Shown here piece by piece: positions 1 through 10,619 of a stretch of DNA of 64,000 bases (its first letter is position 1; each line of letters starts with the position of its first letter). The translations under genes were made by a program, and so were the position numbers. Source of the DNA: Medicago truncatula (Eukaryota > Streptophyta > Magnoliopsida > Fabales > Fabaceae). The notes below the pieces were generated by a model, which worked only from the letters and a program-made list of their open reading frames with translations, had not been told where the DNA came from and searched no databases. The stretch covers positions 2,552,001 to 2,616,000 of the forward strand of contig NC_053043.1 in the NCBI RefSeq assembly GCF_003473485.1, read 5' to 3'.

Positions 1-1192
1 GGAAAATATTTATCTACAAAATTAAAGCACTCATTGACGGCATTCATACACAATCCCACAAGATATTTGTAAAACACGTCTGAATCATGACAACTATATT
101 TTGAGGAACAAAAGAGCAACAATTGAATAGAAATTTCTTTAATCGGTTTATGTGTGATTGATGTCATGTTTTGTTATTGAAATTTCATGTCATGCATAAG
201 TTATGTGTGATCTGATTGTTGTCAAGGGTCTCTCCATCCCATATTAAGTGACAACAGACTAATTCACACATGTCAATGTATATGGTCATGGTCAAACTAG
301 GTCACTTATTTTGAGAGTAAGTTATCCTGTTTCATAAGTTATCCAAGAGAGGGTTGTGTGTGGATGCAGGCAGTAACATTTGGACCGTCCGATCAAATTC
401 ATATGGTACAAATTTTAAGCTCGGATTTTGTATTTAGTAAAAATTAAAATCCAAGTTGAAAATATCGTCGGATCGAACGTTTCAGATGTGTTGACTGCAT
501 GCAGAGGACACTAAATCCGAATCCTTACGAAATTAAAACGTCTTACCAACATATCATATAGTACTTCTTTCTTAAGGTCAAATAAGTCAAGAGACCCAGA
601 TCAGGGGGTGCATGCATGGGATGGGTAGCTCACTTGACTGAGCTAGGGGATTAAAAGGGTAAGGAACAAAGGTCACAAAGAAAAGCAACAAAGGGGATAC
701 AACTACAAGACAAAATTGTTGTTACATGACCAATAATGGGTGTCGAATGAGTTCAATGTAACAGGAACAGAGAAACAAAAACAAAAACAAGCAAAAGTGA
801 AAAAGTGAAGAGTAACGTAGGTTACCGAGGAACGTACCAGGTAGGTAGTGTGTTGGTTGAGTTGAGTTGAGTTGAGTTGAGTTCAGAGAGGATTTAAGAG
901 ACGCATTGATTGATATAAGGAAACAGACAGTACTAAGCTGTAACCCAACACAACTCAATGGGGAAGTTAGACTTTGTGGGCTAGGTGGTGTGGGCCCATA
1001 CTTGTCGCAACTTTAATCACACCGTCTCAAAACCTTAATTAGATAAGAGTCTTGGGTCCATAGTTAACAAATCTATAAATAGAAATTTTGTTTTTTAAAA
1101 TATAAGTTTTAACTTTTGATCAAAGTAATTATTAATTATATTACTTTTTTTTAATAGTTACTCCTTTCATTTTTTTTTTTTAAGAAAAGTTA
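1..1192. other. Intergenic, no gene seen
   Basis: I see no convincing coding exon. A pentamer repeat (TTGAG, about five copies) lies near 856-880. A possible short inverted-repeat element spans about 365-503: its left end (TGCAGGCAGTAACAT) resembles the reverse complement of its right end. No target duplication was found. Confidence 0.5.
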
Positions 1193-1447
1193 CTCCGTTC
1201 ATATATGACCTATTTGAAAATATACATTATTGATCTAATATATTTTGACCATATTTTTATATAAATATACAAAAATAAATAATATCATATAAGATGTCGT
1301 TGGATTCGTCTCTATTAATATATTCAAAATATCAAATCTTTATAATTTTTTTTAATAGATTGGTAAAGTTATTTAAGATCAAAATTATGCATTGATATGT
1401 GTGACAAGGTCAACTGTGTCACTTAATATAAGATTAGATAGAGGGAA
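1193..1447. mobile_element. Possible Stowaway-like MITE
   Basis: The segment starts CTCCGTTCATATATGACC after a TA and ends GATAGAGGGAA before a TA, the usual Stowaway pattern of CTCC...GGAG ends with a TA target. The two ends match only weakly, so this may be a composite of two partial elements. Confidence 0.35.
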
Positions 1448-1694
1448 TACTTCTTTTGGTTACTTAACCAATGCCCAAAGGGTACCGTTTAACCTTCTCC
1501 ATTAACTAATTAAGTCTTAGGGTTGGTTAAGGTTTTGTTTGATAAAAATATAAGGATTTTTCTATGATGTAAAAATTTGAACATGTTAAAAAAGTTCAAA
1601 ATAGTAAGTTTGTATTAAAACTTGTGTATTTTATATTTAATGTATAATTTTTTAATAAATAATTGTTATTTCAATAAAAAGTTGATACTTAATA

Positions 1695-1841
1695 GTCTCT
1701 TCGATCACTATTATAAACAAAAATTAATTTTTTAGATTCATTCATTAAATGACTTATTTGGTCAATAATATAGACCAAATACATCATTTAATGAATGAAC
1801 CTAAAAAGTTGATTTTTGTTTATGATAGTAACAGGAGGGAG
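1695..1841. mobile_element. Stowaway-like (Tc1/mariner) MITE, 147 bp
   Basis: Flanking TA dinucleotides at 1693-1694 and 1842-1843. The left end GTCTCTTCGATCACTATTAT pairs with the right end ATGATAGTAACAGGAGGGAG, and the inner arms pair through TTCATTCATTAAATGA / TCATTTAATGAATGAA. Nearly the whole element can fold back. Related copies lie at about 35090 and, decayed, near 26070. Confidence 0.8.
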
Positions 1842-2536
1842 TATAAATTATCAATGTTTTCGATAAAAAATTGTTGGAATTACCTTACAGATACCACGCT
1901 GTAACCCTTACTTGCCCAACACAACTCAATGGAAAGATTGATGTTTTCTTTTTGTTACCAATAATATTGATACAAATTAAGTTTCTATGTACGGACTAAT
2001 CTTCGTCGAAAAATTTATATATGGGACACACTAAGTAAGTTCTCACATTACAAACAAATTCTTTCATATTCAAGAATTAAATCCTTCACCAGTTACTTAT
2101 ACCGAAGATTGTTGGTTAAAAGATAGATATTTCCCCTCCCTTTTTTTTTTTATACCGAAGATTGATATTTCCCTTAAAAAAAGAAAAATATTGATATTTG
2201 ACGGCAGTTACATGAGAAAATTAAATTTACACATTAAAAAAAAAGTAGTATTTACATTTAATTAAGTACAAGCATTGTATTCAAAGGTTTGGGATTTAGC
2301 CTTAAGGTGTTTTATGTCTTGGACCGAGTATTATTCTTCATCCTAAGTTTTTATTAAAAAATATTGGTATTTAATTTTTTTTTTTTTAATTTTGTATTCG
2401 GACTAAGAACTGACTAATTCGTGAAATCAATATCATTGTCCATTAGTAGGAGCCGAAAGTCAGATCAAAGTTATAAATAAATCATCCCAACACAAAAATT
2501 GTTGACATATAGGGAATTCAAACTTGAGACCTAGAA

Positions 2537-4262
2537 GGTCTCAGGTAAAATCTAGAGAGAGAGAGGCTCTCCCTTCTCTCTAGAAAATGTCCCCCCAAAT
2601 CTTAGGGTTTGGTGGCCAACCCCCACCTTCATGGTGGGTTTCTTCCCCCACCTCTTCGGTGGTATTTCCCTCCTCTTGTAGTGGGAGCATCTTCATTTCC
2701 CCTCATCTATCTCTTCATCCTTTTCTAGAATTTTTCTCACTCACCAATGATCTCCTTTCTCCACCACGAGCCGTCGCTAAGTCTTCCTTTCCGCCTATGC
2801 GACCACCACCCGAACCACCACCAAAACCACCATGGCTAGGATACGTCCTAGATCTCTTGCTTGTTGATGTTTCTCTGGTCCACTCTTTCAATGGTTTGTT
2901 TTGTGTTTTATTGTTAATTTTATTTTGTTTTAAATATGTCTTCATGGTGTTTGATGAAATGTCCCAAGAAAGCTTAACTTGCTGGAACAGAATTTTGATT
3001 GCAAAACTACTTGCGGCACCCACCGATCTCAACATCCTCACCACCAAACAAATTGATTCTAGGCATGTGGATACTTTGGACAAATTCGAGACCATTTAGG
3101 CTCTGTTTGGTAAAAATAGCGGATAGCTGATAAGCTAGCTGATAGCTGCAACTAGCTGATAAGCTAACTGAAGTGTTTGGTAAAAATAGCGGTTCAACTA
3201 GCTGATAAATGTAAAATGACATAAAGGGTATTCTTAATTCATAATAAAAATTATATCATTAATTTAAGTATTTGTAATTTTGTAAACTAATTTTTCTTTA
3301 AAAAAATACTTTAAATTTATTAATTTAATATATCCTATGTATTATAAATTAAATTAAATTTTATTCACTAAAATTTTATCTTATATTTATTATCATTTAA
3401 GTGTTTCCACTTTATAAAGAAAATAACATTTACCTCAAAAAAAAAAAAAAAGGTAGCACTAATAGAGTAATACTAATAACAGAGAATAAAGAAAATAACA
3501 CTTACCACAAAAAAATAAAAAAAAAAGTAACACTAATAGAATAATGGTATTTTGTTTCGTAAAAAAAAAAAAACGAAGGTATATATTTAAAAAAAATAAA
3601 AATGCCAGCTGATATATATACAAAAATTGGAATAAAGGGATAGTAGTCTTTATTACGTAGCTTATTATAAAAATTATAATGGATAAAAATACAATTTAAA
3701 TGAAATAATAAAGGTAAAATTGAAAGAAAAAGTGAGAAGCTATAAGCTATAAGCTCAAACGCTACTTGGAATAGCTTCTGAAAAATAGCTTATAAGCTCG
3801 TGAAATAAGCTATAAGCTCATGGTAAAAAAATGTTACCAAACAGAGCTTTTTTTGTCAAACGAGCTTATAAGCTATAAGCTAAAAGCTAAAAGCTCTTTT
3901 TTGGGGTTTCTCAAACAGACCCTTATAGTCGAATCGTGCTTGCAGAAGTCAAAGAAATGATCCGTAACTGAATAGATTTAAAGACTTTGGACTCTCTTTT
4001 CAACTTTGCCATAGATTATATGTGGAAGAATTTGTCATGCTTGTTTGGATCTAAGGATGGGAAAGGAGTTGCATCTTTGTATTTGTGTTATGTGTATCAA
4101 ATCTGTGTTGACTTAGTTTTCATGTTTAGCTTTAGTGTGTGGATGGGGTATGTCCCAACACATTTGTTTGTTAATGCTGCTAGTTATGTTGCTCCTTGTA
4201 TCAATGATGGCTGTGTTCCAACTTTTGTTTAATGAAAGTTGTTTCACTTCAAAAAAAAAAAA
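2537..4262 (+). mobile_element. Internally deleted L1-type LINE with target duplication
   Basis: A 16-bp direct repeat (AACTTGAGACCTAGAA) stands at 2521-2536 and 4263-4278, and the right copy directly follows a run of about 14 A (4251-4264). This is the signature of target-primed retrotransposition. The left part has an L1-like leader (AG-rich, then TCTCTCTAGAAAATG) and an open frame from 2587 with proline-rich sequence. The right part resembles an L1 3' end (TTTAATGAAAGTTGTTTCACTTC then poly-A). No reverse transcriptase is present, so the middle is missing. A Tourist-like MITE (3099-3922) sits inside. I infer a LINE copy that either deleted internally or moved as a short derivative; calling it L1 rests on the style of its ends. 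Confidence 0.7.
3099..3922. mobile_element. Tourist/PIF-Harbinger-like MITE nested in the LINE
   Basis: The ends GGCTCTGTTTGG and CAAACAGACCC are imperfect inverted repeats, each flanked by a TTA target duplication (3096-3098 and 3923-3925). Sub-terminal arms carry many AGCTATAAGCT / TAGCTGATAAGCTAGC motifs in opposite directions. No transposase frame is seen. The insertion cuts the open frame of the surrounding LINE, so it is the younger event. Confidence 0.8.
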
Positions 4263-4278
4263 AACTTGAGACCTAGAA

Positions 4279-5167
4279 AGCAGCACACTTGAATGTCGCA
4301 TGTCTTCAACACATAAAAGAAACTTATAAAAAGGGAAAAAAATTGTCTGTCCTATGCAATATTGCATAGGTTAAGTAAAAATGAGAATTTTTTTATTGAA
4401 AACAATAAACGAAAATTTGAAGAAAGAAAACAATAATTATTTATTACAAAATTATATATGTAATATAAAGTGTACAAACTAAATTCTAAGATGAAATTCC
4501 TCTAATTTTTTTTTTTACCAAAACTAGAAAACTCTAAAAAATAAGTTTTAAGATAAACTTACTATTTTTTTACTTTTTAGTACTATGCAAGTTTGCACGT
4601 ATTAGAAAAATTCAATATTTTACGAGTATACATATGCTTACGTTATGATACACCCACTAAAATGAATTTGATCTGAACCGATTGAGGATTTGAGGGCAAT
4701 TAAATTTTGCTAGCTTTTCTTAAGTTCTCACAAATGTTCATTAATGTGCTGAAGCTAAAAGGTGAAACATATGAAGTCACACAATTACAACACCCAACTA
4801 AAAAAAAAGGTTCTGTCGAAAAAACTAAAAAAAAAAAGGGTCAAACTTTGGTACATTATCAGATTAGAGGAGCCGCATCAACACAATTATAGCTTGAGAA
4901 AAAACTTAGTTTACAAAGATAGATAGATAGTAAAGGGAAGATAGTGATAGACTACAAAATATATAGTTAGAATATGGTCAATAATTTATAGGAGTGAAAT
5001 GGTTGATTTATTTCTTTAAGCTTAACTCAATTAATTTAAGCAGGAAAAGTTTTTAGCAATAATAGAAAAATCTAACTTTTCATTCAATCAATTTAATTGA
5101 AAAAAAAATGTACATTTCATATGCAGCAAGCAAGCAATTAGCAACGTTTTGGTGAAATTCTAATTAA
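4279..5167. other. Intergenic, no gene seen
   Basis: AT-rich spacer between the LINE and the DUF1218 gene. Only a short GATA repeat (about 4916-4929) and A-runs stand out. It includes the 3' flank of the minus-strand gene that ends at 5168. Confidence 0.5.
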
Positions 5168-6841
5168 TTAAGTTCGTCTTACGGCGGGCCCCAGGCTTTC
5201 TAATTGCCTCTTTTCTTCTCTTCTGGTGGCTGTGGCAGAAACATAATAAGGAACGGTGAACAATCCATGGATGAAACACAAAATGCCACCTATGAATAGA
5301 AACCTATGGTTAAATATCCCACATGATTTTCTTGACCTTGAGTTGGCTAATGTTCCTATAATTAGCATGGAGAATGCAACTGCCATCACGAGCCTGTAAA
5401 TTACACACATAGATAGATATTCAGCATGTTGCACATGTACATCAAATTTTCAATGTCTTTTTTCGTATAAATAACGTTTAAGAATAGTACTAACAAAATG
5501 TTTCAACTTCCAAGCAAAAAATTAAGAATAAGAGGCCATCATGATTTGTGTTTTAATTCAAGTTGAGAAGCAATTTAGAAGTGTTCAATAAAAGTGCATT
5601 AGACAAACATGTTTGGATAAAATAGTTTAATTGAACGTGGACCATTAATGCACAATTAAAGGGGCTCAAACGCCCTCTAGAAGGGCCTAAAACGGCCTTA
5701 AGCTCATCCCCCTTAAGGACGCCACCTCAAAAAGCCTTCTAAAACATACTATACGATCGACCTTACAGATTCATCACTTCGTCTTGTCCTAAGACTCGTA
5801 TTTGGGGGGATGTGGACCATCAGTATATTCCTAAGGGCTCAAATGCCTTCTAGAAAGGCTCAAGCGCCCTCCAGAACGGCTCCTGAGGCCTAGGTGCGCC
5901 CTTCCAGAGGCGCCGCCTCAACTTGCTTCTAGAAGCATCTAGAGCTTAGTAAAAAGACATAAGGCCCAGCTTGCTTGGGGCACAAGTTACGTGAAAACAA
6001 GCCCATAGTAGGCTATAAATACCACCATTGAGATTATTCTCAAGACATCTCATAAATAGTCTAAATCCTAGATACAATTATTGTACTCTTGCGCAAGTAC
6101 AGAACGTTTATTGAACAATGTCCTCGTTGTTACAAAGTTGTCGCATGTGAAGATATTTTATGTAAAATTCTGGATTTAAATCGGAGGTCACCACATCTTC
6201 CCAATATGTGTGCATTTATTTCAATGTGTGGACCACTAGGCCAATAGGTAAATAAAAAAAAACATTGTTGAACAAAAATGCTTATAATATAAGCACTCAT
6301 ATATAAACGTTATTGAACAACTTACCAAGAGAAAATGAGAAAAGCCATAGATAATTGTTTATTGGCTGTGGCTGATCTGTATTGGTCTTTAGACCAAACA
6401 CAAACGCAGCCTCCAAGCAAGTTAGCAATTATATGAGCAAGAGACAAGAGAATAAGAGCTGCAAGTCCTAATTGGAAAGCTTGATGGCTAGGATACCTAC
6501 AATCAAATATCCACATCTTCATAGGCTTCTCCTGTTTTCATATGCCAAAACAGATTAAAAACAAAGCTAATTAATAAGGTGATCTCAAGGATGAAGTGCA
6601 TGTTTGATATCACAATAGATTTAAGCCACATATGTCGCTTTTGCAAAATCACAGTGACTTATCGTAATTCTAACAAGTTGATTGTGAATCTAAACATACA
6701 TATGAGACCAAAGTGTTTTAAGTCTAATTAGAGATTAAGTACCTTGTTTTGAGTTATCTCGGCTTGAATTCCTAGTATGCCTGCAACAATATCCATCACC
6801 ATGACAAGTATGCAAATAAGGAAGCCATAGTTTTTGGCCAT
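5168..6841 (-). CDS. DUF1218 family four-helix membrane protein
   Basis: Three exons on the minus strand: 6841-6743, 6531-6326 and 5393-5168. All introns are GT-AG, phases join cleanly, and the product is 176 residues. It starts MAKNYGFLICILVMVMDIVA, a first hydrophobic helix. The second exon holds a Cys pair (DCRYPS and GGCVCVW) around the second helix. The third exon holds AVAFSMLIIGTLANSRS and GGILCFIHGLFTVPYYVSA, two more helices. This four-helix layout and the length match plant DUF1218 proteins, some of which act in secondary-wall lignification; a role here is not shown. The start is the only ATG ahead of the first helix. TATTTAAATA near 6918-6928 is a possible TATA box. The 932-nt second intron contains an LTR fossil (about 5640-6205). 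Confidence 0.88.
5640..6205. mobile_element. LTR fossil (probably solo, gypsy-like) in an intron
   Basis: A GC-richer block lies inside the second intron of the DUF1218 gene. It has repeated CTCAAACGCC/CTCAAGCGCC-type motifs, a TATA-like CTATAAATACC near 6012, then a transcript-start-like stretch and an end reading CGGAGGTCACCACA. This organisation is typical of long terminal repeats of plant gypsy-type elements. No internal coding region is present and no clear target duplication was identified, so the limits are approximate. Confidence 0.45.
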
Positions 6842-8212
6842 GATGATTCCTTGTTTTAGTAACTGGTATGTGACATAAAAGAGGTATATCATGTATTCAT
6901 GTTAATGGCTCTTGACTATTTAAATAGTGAATTCAGAAGCACTTGTAATGAAGGAATAAGAATAAAGTTTGTACCACGTTTGCTGTATATCATATTCATG
7001 TCAAATATGAAAGCAAATAATATGTGATCTTAGGGTGAAAGTTGCTTTAATTTGTGCTACATTTTACTTTATTCTTCTATTGTCTTCCCCTTTCCTAGAT
7101 TCTTATCATGGGAGACAAGAAAAGAAAAGTATCATTAGCAAAGGAAGCGACTTTCATATATGTGATTTTGAAGTATGGCCATCCAAAAATTATTTCTAAA
7201 GAACTTTTATTTTTACATTGCACCAAACTTGTCTCAAAATGTCTTTTTTCTTCAAAAAATGTTAACAATTGTCATTAGAGCATTCTTTAAAGAATTAAAA
7301 AAAAAGAACTTTAATAATAATGCACAAACCTTAAACAACTAATATTGTAAGATAGAGGGAGTAATATTTTAAGTTAATAGTTAGCGTTCACATTGAACTT
7401 TATTTTCAAACTCATTTAGATGTCTACACTCAATCACATTACCTAGTTATTTATATATGTATTATGGTAAAATATCTTTATTTTAATTCATTAAATACTA
7501 GACAAATTATTATATTTGTCTCACTACAACTCTCCCATAATCATTTTTTTCTTCTTCTTGATTCATCAAAGAGTGGTGATTAAGATCAATTTTGGCTCGA
7601 AATCATTCATCCAAATTGTTTTTCTTTCTCTTTTAATTAAATAAGTGATTTCCACGTATTTTTAGTTTTCTTTTATATATTTTTTTGATTTTGTCATCTT
7701 AGCACGTCGTTGTTTGTTTTGATTTTCCATCTTTGTACGTTCTGTTTTTGATTTTCCGTCTTAGTGCGGTGTTCATTTGATTTAGGTTAAAAGTTTAGTT
7801 TTGATCAAATGCAGAATTGCAGTTTCAATTAATGACTTTAGTGTTGTCAACATTGCAAATCCGGAGAGATGAGTATTCTCAAGACATGAATATAGTAAGA
7901 TTTGTAGGCTTATGTATTTTCTCATTATATGCTATTAACATGCGGATGCCATTGTTCGCAAATTCATCATTTTTGTTTTTAACGATTTTAGATTTGTATT
8001 GTATGAATGCCCTATATCAATTCGAATGAGAATGAATATTGTTTATTTTTATAAAAAAAAAGCACAAATTCTTATATTTATTCGGTATCTAATCCACTCC
8101 AAATATAATGGAGTATAGTTGGAAAAAACCAATTACATTTTGAGTTTCTAAAGCACTTAATATTTTGAACTAAAGTTAAAATGCATAATAAATTATTAAA
8201 GTTCAATGCATT
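6842..8212. other. Intergenic, no gene recognised
   Basis: Contains the promoter side of the DUF1218 gene. Around 7330-7350 a GATAGAGGGAGTA end resembles one end of a Stowaway-type MITE, but no partner end was found. An open frame at about 7817-8029 encodes a hydrophobic 70-residue peptide that I do not recognise; it lies in T-rich DNA ending in an A-run, so a repeat remnant is more likely than a gene. Confidence 0.4.
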
Positions 8213-8230
8213 AAAACAAAGGTTTAGCAA

Positions 8231-8399
8231 TAACCAAGTTGCTTGGGCTCCAGTGGCAAGGAGCTCCTTACAAGGACGTATCCGGGGAATATCGGGTTCG
8301 ATTCCCAGGAGGAACAACACTTAGCCAGTGCGCATGTCTCTACGCATGAGCCGGATTAGTCGCCCACTTTTGGTGGGTTGAAAACCGGTGCGAAAGAAA
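8231..8399 (+). mobile_element. tRNA-derived SINE with target duplication
   Basis: Flanked by an 18-bp direct repeat (AAAACAAAGGTTTAGCAA) at 8213-8230 and 8400-8417. Inside are an A-box-like TGGCAAGGAG and a B box GGGTTCGATTCCC, so an internal RNA polymerase III promoter of tRNA type is visible. The tail is A-rich (GAAAGAAAAAAAC). At about 169 bp it has the size of plant SINEs. The perfect duplication suggests a fairly recent insertion. Confidence 0.85.
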
Positions 8400-8444
8400 A
8401 AAACAAAGGTTTAGCAACGATGGAAGTGTATTATTAGGCTTTGA

Positions 8445-8710
8445 CATTTCAGAGCTGGATATCATTGAATACTAGCTGCTCAAACTAGAGACAGAGCAGA
8501 ACGTGGACATCAACAAGAGCTGTTATTGCTGTATAAATTTATAATTTTATTTTCATGAAATAATTAATCAAAGAAGACAATGCCTTGAAGAATTCAAATT
8601 GCTTGCTTGATAAATCTGTTAATAAACTTCTCTGAGTTGTGAAAGAATCACATAACATAGTTTATTTGATTATTTTATAATATAATGTTGTCACCCTATA
8701 TTTCCAAGTT
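8445..8710 (+). repeat. Duplicated upstream module, copy 1
   Basis: This stretch shares blocks with 17370-17720. CATTGAATACT...AAACTAGAGACA followed by GAACGTGGAC (copy 1) or GAACGCGGAC (copy 2), a TTGCTTG run and TCTGAGTTG recur in the same order. Copy 1 lies about 350-600 bp before the intact zinc-finger/PARP-like gene and copy 2 lies before its broken paralogue, so the duplication took flanking upstream DNA with it. Confidence 0.7.
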
Positions 8711-9061
8711 GATTAATTCAATTTCAATGACAAAAAAGATATATTTTATTTAAAAAAGTTGGACGATTACGGTCTCACGGTTTCCTCATGGATAATTGTT
8801 CAAATATCATCAGAAGCAACTTGAGATTCATAAATAATCATGAAGTTTATGTCAACTCAAATGAAATCAATGAATAATGTATATCATGTTACACATGGAA
8901 TTTATTTGCAAAAAACTTGCATATGAAGTAACCGTGTAAATGAAAATAAAAATAGATTCCTTATTTGTTACCTTGCCTTTGCATTTGGAATACATTGAAA
9001 AATATTCTTATATATATTAGAATATTTTTCAAGAGTATAAAGAAAAGAAAGACAAATTAAA

Positions 9062-10494
9062 ATGCTTGAATTTTGTGTTTCTCTAAAGAACAAGCTTCAA
9101 TGCAAACCCAACAAAAAACATGTTTATGATCCAAAGACAATTAAGCACCAAAAAGGTAAGAATAATCAGAGAACAAAGTCGGGTTTACTCGATCATTCAA
9201 ATATCATCCAAGGAAGCAAGAGGTTCTTAACAAATTCATCAAGTTTGTATCAAGAATCTGAAGGGAGCATTGAAATAAGTGATCCTATAATCCATGAAAT
9301 TCTTCATGATAGCTCAATAGGTCAAATTTGTTCGAGTGGACGTAAGGATTTCGAAGGTTCTTTTCGAACAACTAGAAGCGCATCTACATCTTCATGGTTA
9401 ACCAATCCTGTTGATTATAATGAAGAAAATGTCTCATCTCGAACAAGGTTGTTGGTTCAGATGGATTCTGATGATGGTCCTTCAATTTTGATATGTCACA
9501 AGTGTGGTGAGAAACTGAAAAACCTTAATGATGTTGAAACTCACCATATCACTGAACATTATTCAGGTAATGATAAATTGCTTCCTAGTTAAATTTACCT
9601 GTTTTGTTTATGGTGCTTCTCAATTTAAGTCTTGTTCTTGATCTGTCCTTAATTTCTTTATGTTATGCTTTGGTTGTTGCATTTAACATGTGTTGATTTC
9701 TAGAGCTCTGATTAAACAGTTTTCATCCTCTATAGTTGCATTTGGATTCTGCTTATGATTTTCATGTCATGAACAATGCTTCAAAATTTTCAAACAGTAT
9801 CACAAGTGTTTATGCCAACATATAAACTCCAATAAGATTCATCTAGGCATACTATTTTGTAGTGACGGAACTTGAAGAAACTTCATCTAGGAAGATTGTG
9901 GAAACAATATGTGAAAGTGGAACAAGCTTTATTAGTTCTGAATTGTGGCAGATTGATTGTATCTTAAAAGTCCACAACATGCCAAAAACATTTCAATGCT
10001 TTGAAGAGTATAGAGAAATGGTGAAGATTAATGCCAACAAGCTACAAATTAAGAATCATGCACGTTGCCTTGTTGATGGAAATGAGCTTTTAATGTTTCA
10101 TGGCACTAACATTGCATGCTCTCTTGGCATAAATGGTTCTTATAGTTTATGCACTTTAGACTATTGTGGTGTATGTCAAATTTTGAGGCATGGTTTTTCT
10201 ACTAACAAGGAATTTCAAGGTGCATTAGGAGTTTACACAAGTTCCACAAGTGGAAAAGCCTTTGATTCAATTATGCTATCTGATGAGAGAGCATTTACAA
10301 GAAAGGCAGTTATAATGTGTAGAGTAATAGCTGGGAGAGTTCATTGTCCTTTTGAAGAAATTCAAGAAAAAATTGATTCAGGATTTGATTCATTTGCTGA
10401 AAAGATAAGTGATCATTCAAATATTGAGGAACTATGTTTGTTGAATCCTAAAGCTCTGCTCCCTTGCTTTGTGGTAATCTACAAACAAAAATAG
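9062..10494 (+). CDS. C2H2 zinc finger protein with PARP-like C-terminal domain
   Basis: Two exons, 9062-9566 and 9863-10494 (GT-AG, phase 1), give 378 residues. Residues about 141-166 hold one finger of the form C-x2-C-x12-H-x4-H (ICHKCGEKLKN... then HHITEH). The second exon matches the plant family in which such a finger precedes a PARP/ADP-ribosyltransferase-like fold: LLMFHGTNIACSLG at about 245 supplies the HGT motif and LGVYTSS at about 288 the expected Tyr strand. The last strand reads ALLPCFVVIYK, where active polymerases carry a Glu, and no Glu is present, so classical poly-ADP-ribosylation is unlikely. The basic N-terminus has no signal peptide. A TATATATA stretch near 9010 could be the TATA box. 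Function in the cell is unknown. Whether the domain binds NAD is open. Confidence 0.82.
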
Positions 10495-10619
10495 ATGGAA
10501 ATTAAAAGGTTCAACTCAAGCTCAAGGATAAGTAGATAAAGTATGTAGGATAAGCTATGCTCCCTCTCTTTTTAGATTTTTCAGTCTTTTCATATATTTA
10601 TATAAAATATGTATTCAAA

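Noticed and set aside
722-958. Minus-strand frame of 78 codons rich in NSTQLNSTQ
   Set aside because: It is a translation of the TTGAG/CTCAA pentamer repeat; no splice or start context and no known family.
3007-3222. Minus-strand frame crossing the left end of the Tourist-like MITE
   Set aside because: It runs from MITE into LINE sequence, so it is a chance frame.
7817-8029. Hydrophobic 70-codon frame
   Set aside because: T-rich DNA naturally encodes hydrophobic residues; no homologue recognised and an A-run follows, so a repeat remnant is more likely.
8270-8310. Possible tRNA gene (GGGTTCGATTCCC)
   Set aside because: No cloverleaf arms pair; target duplication and A-tail show it is a SINE.
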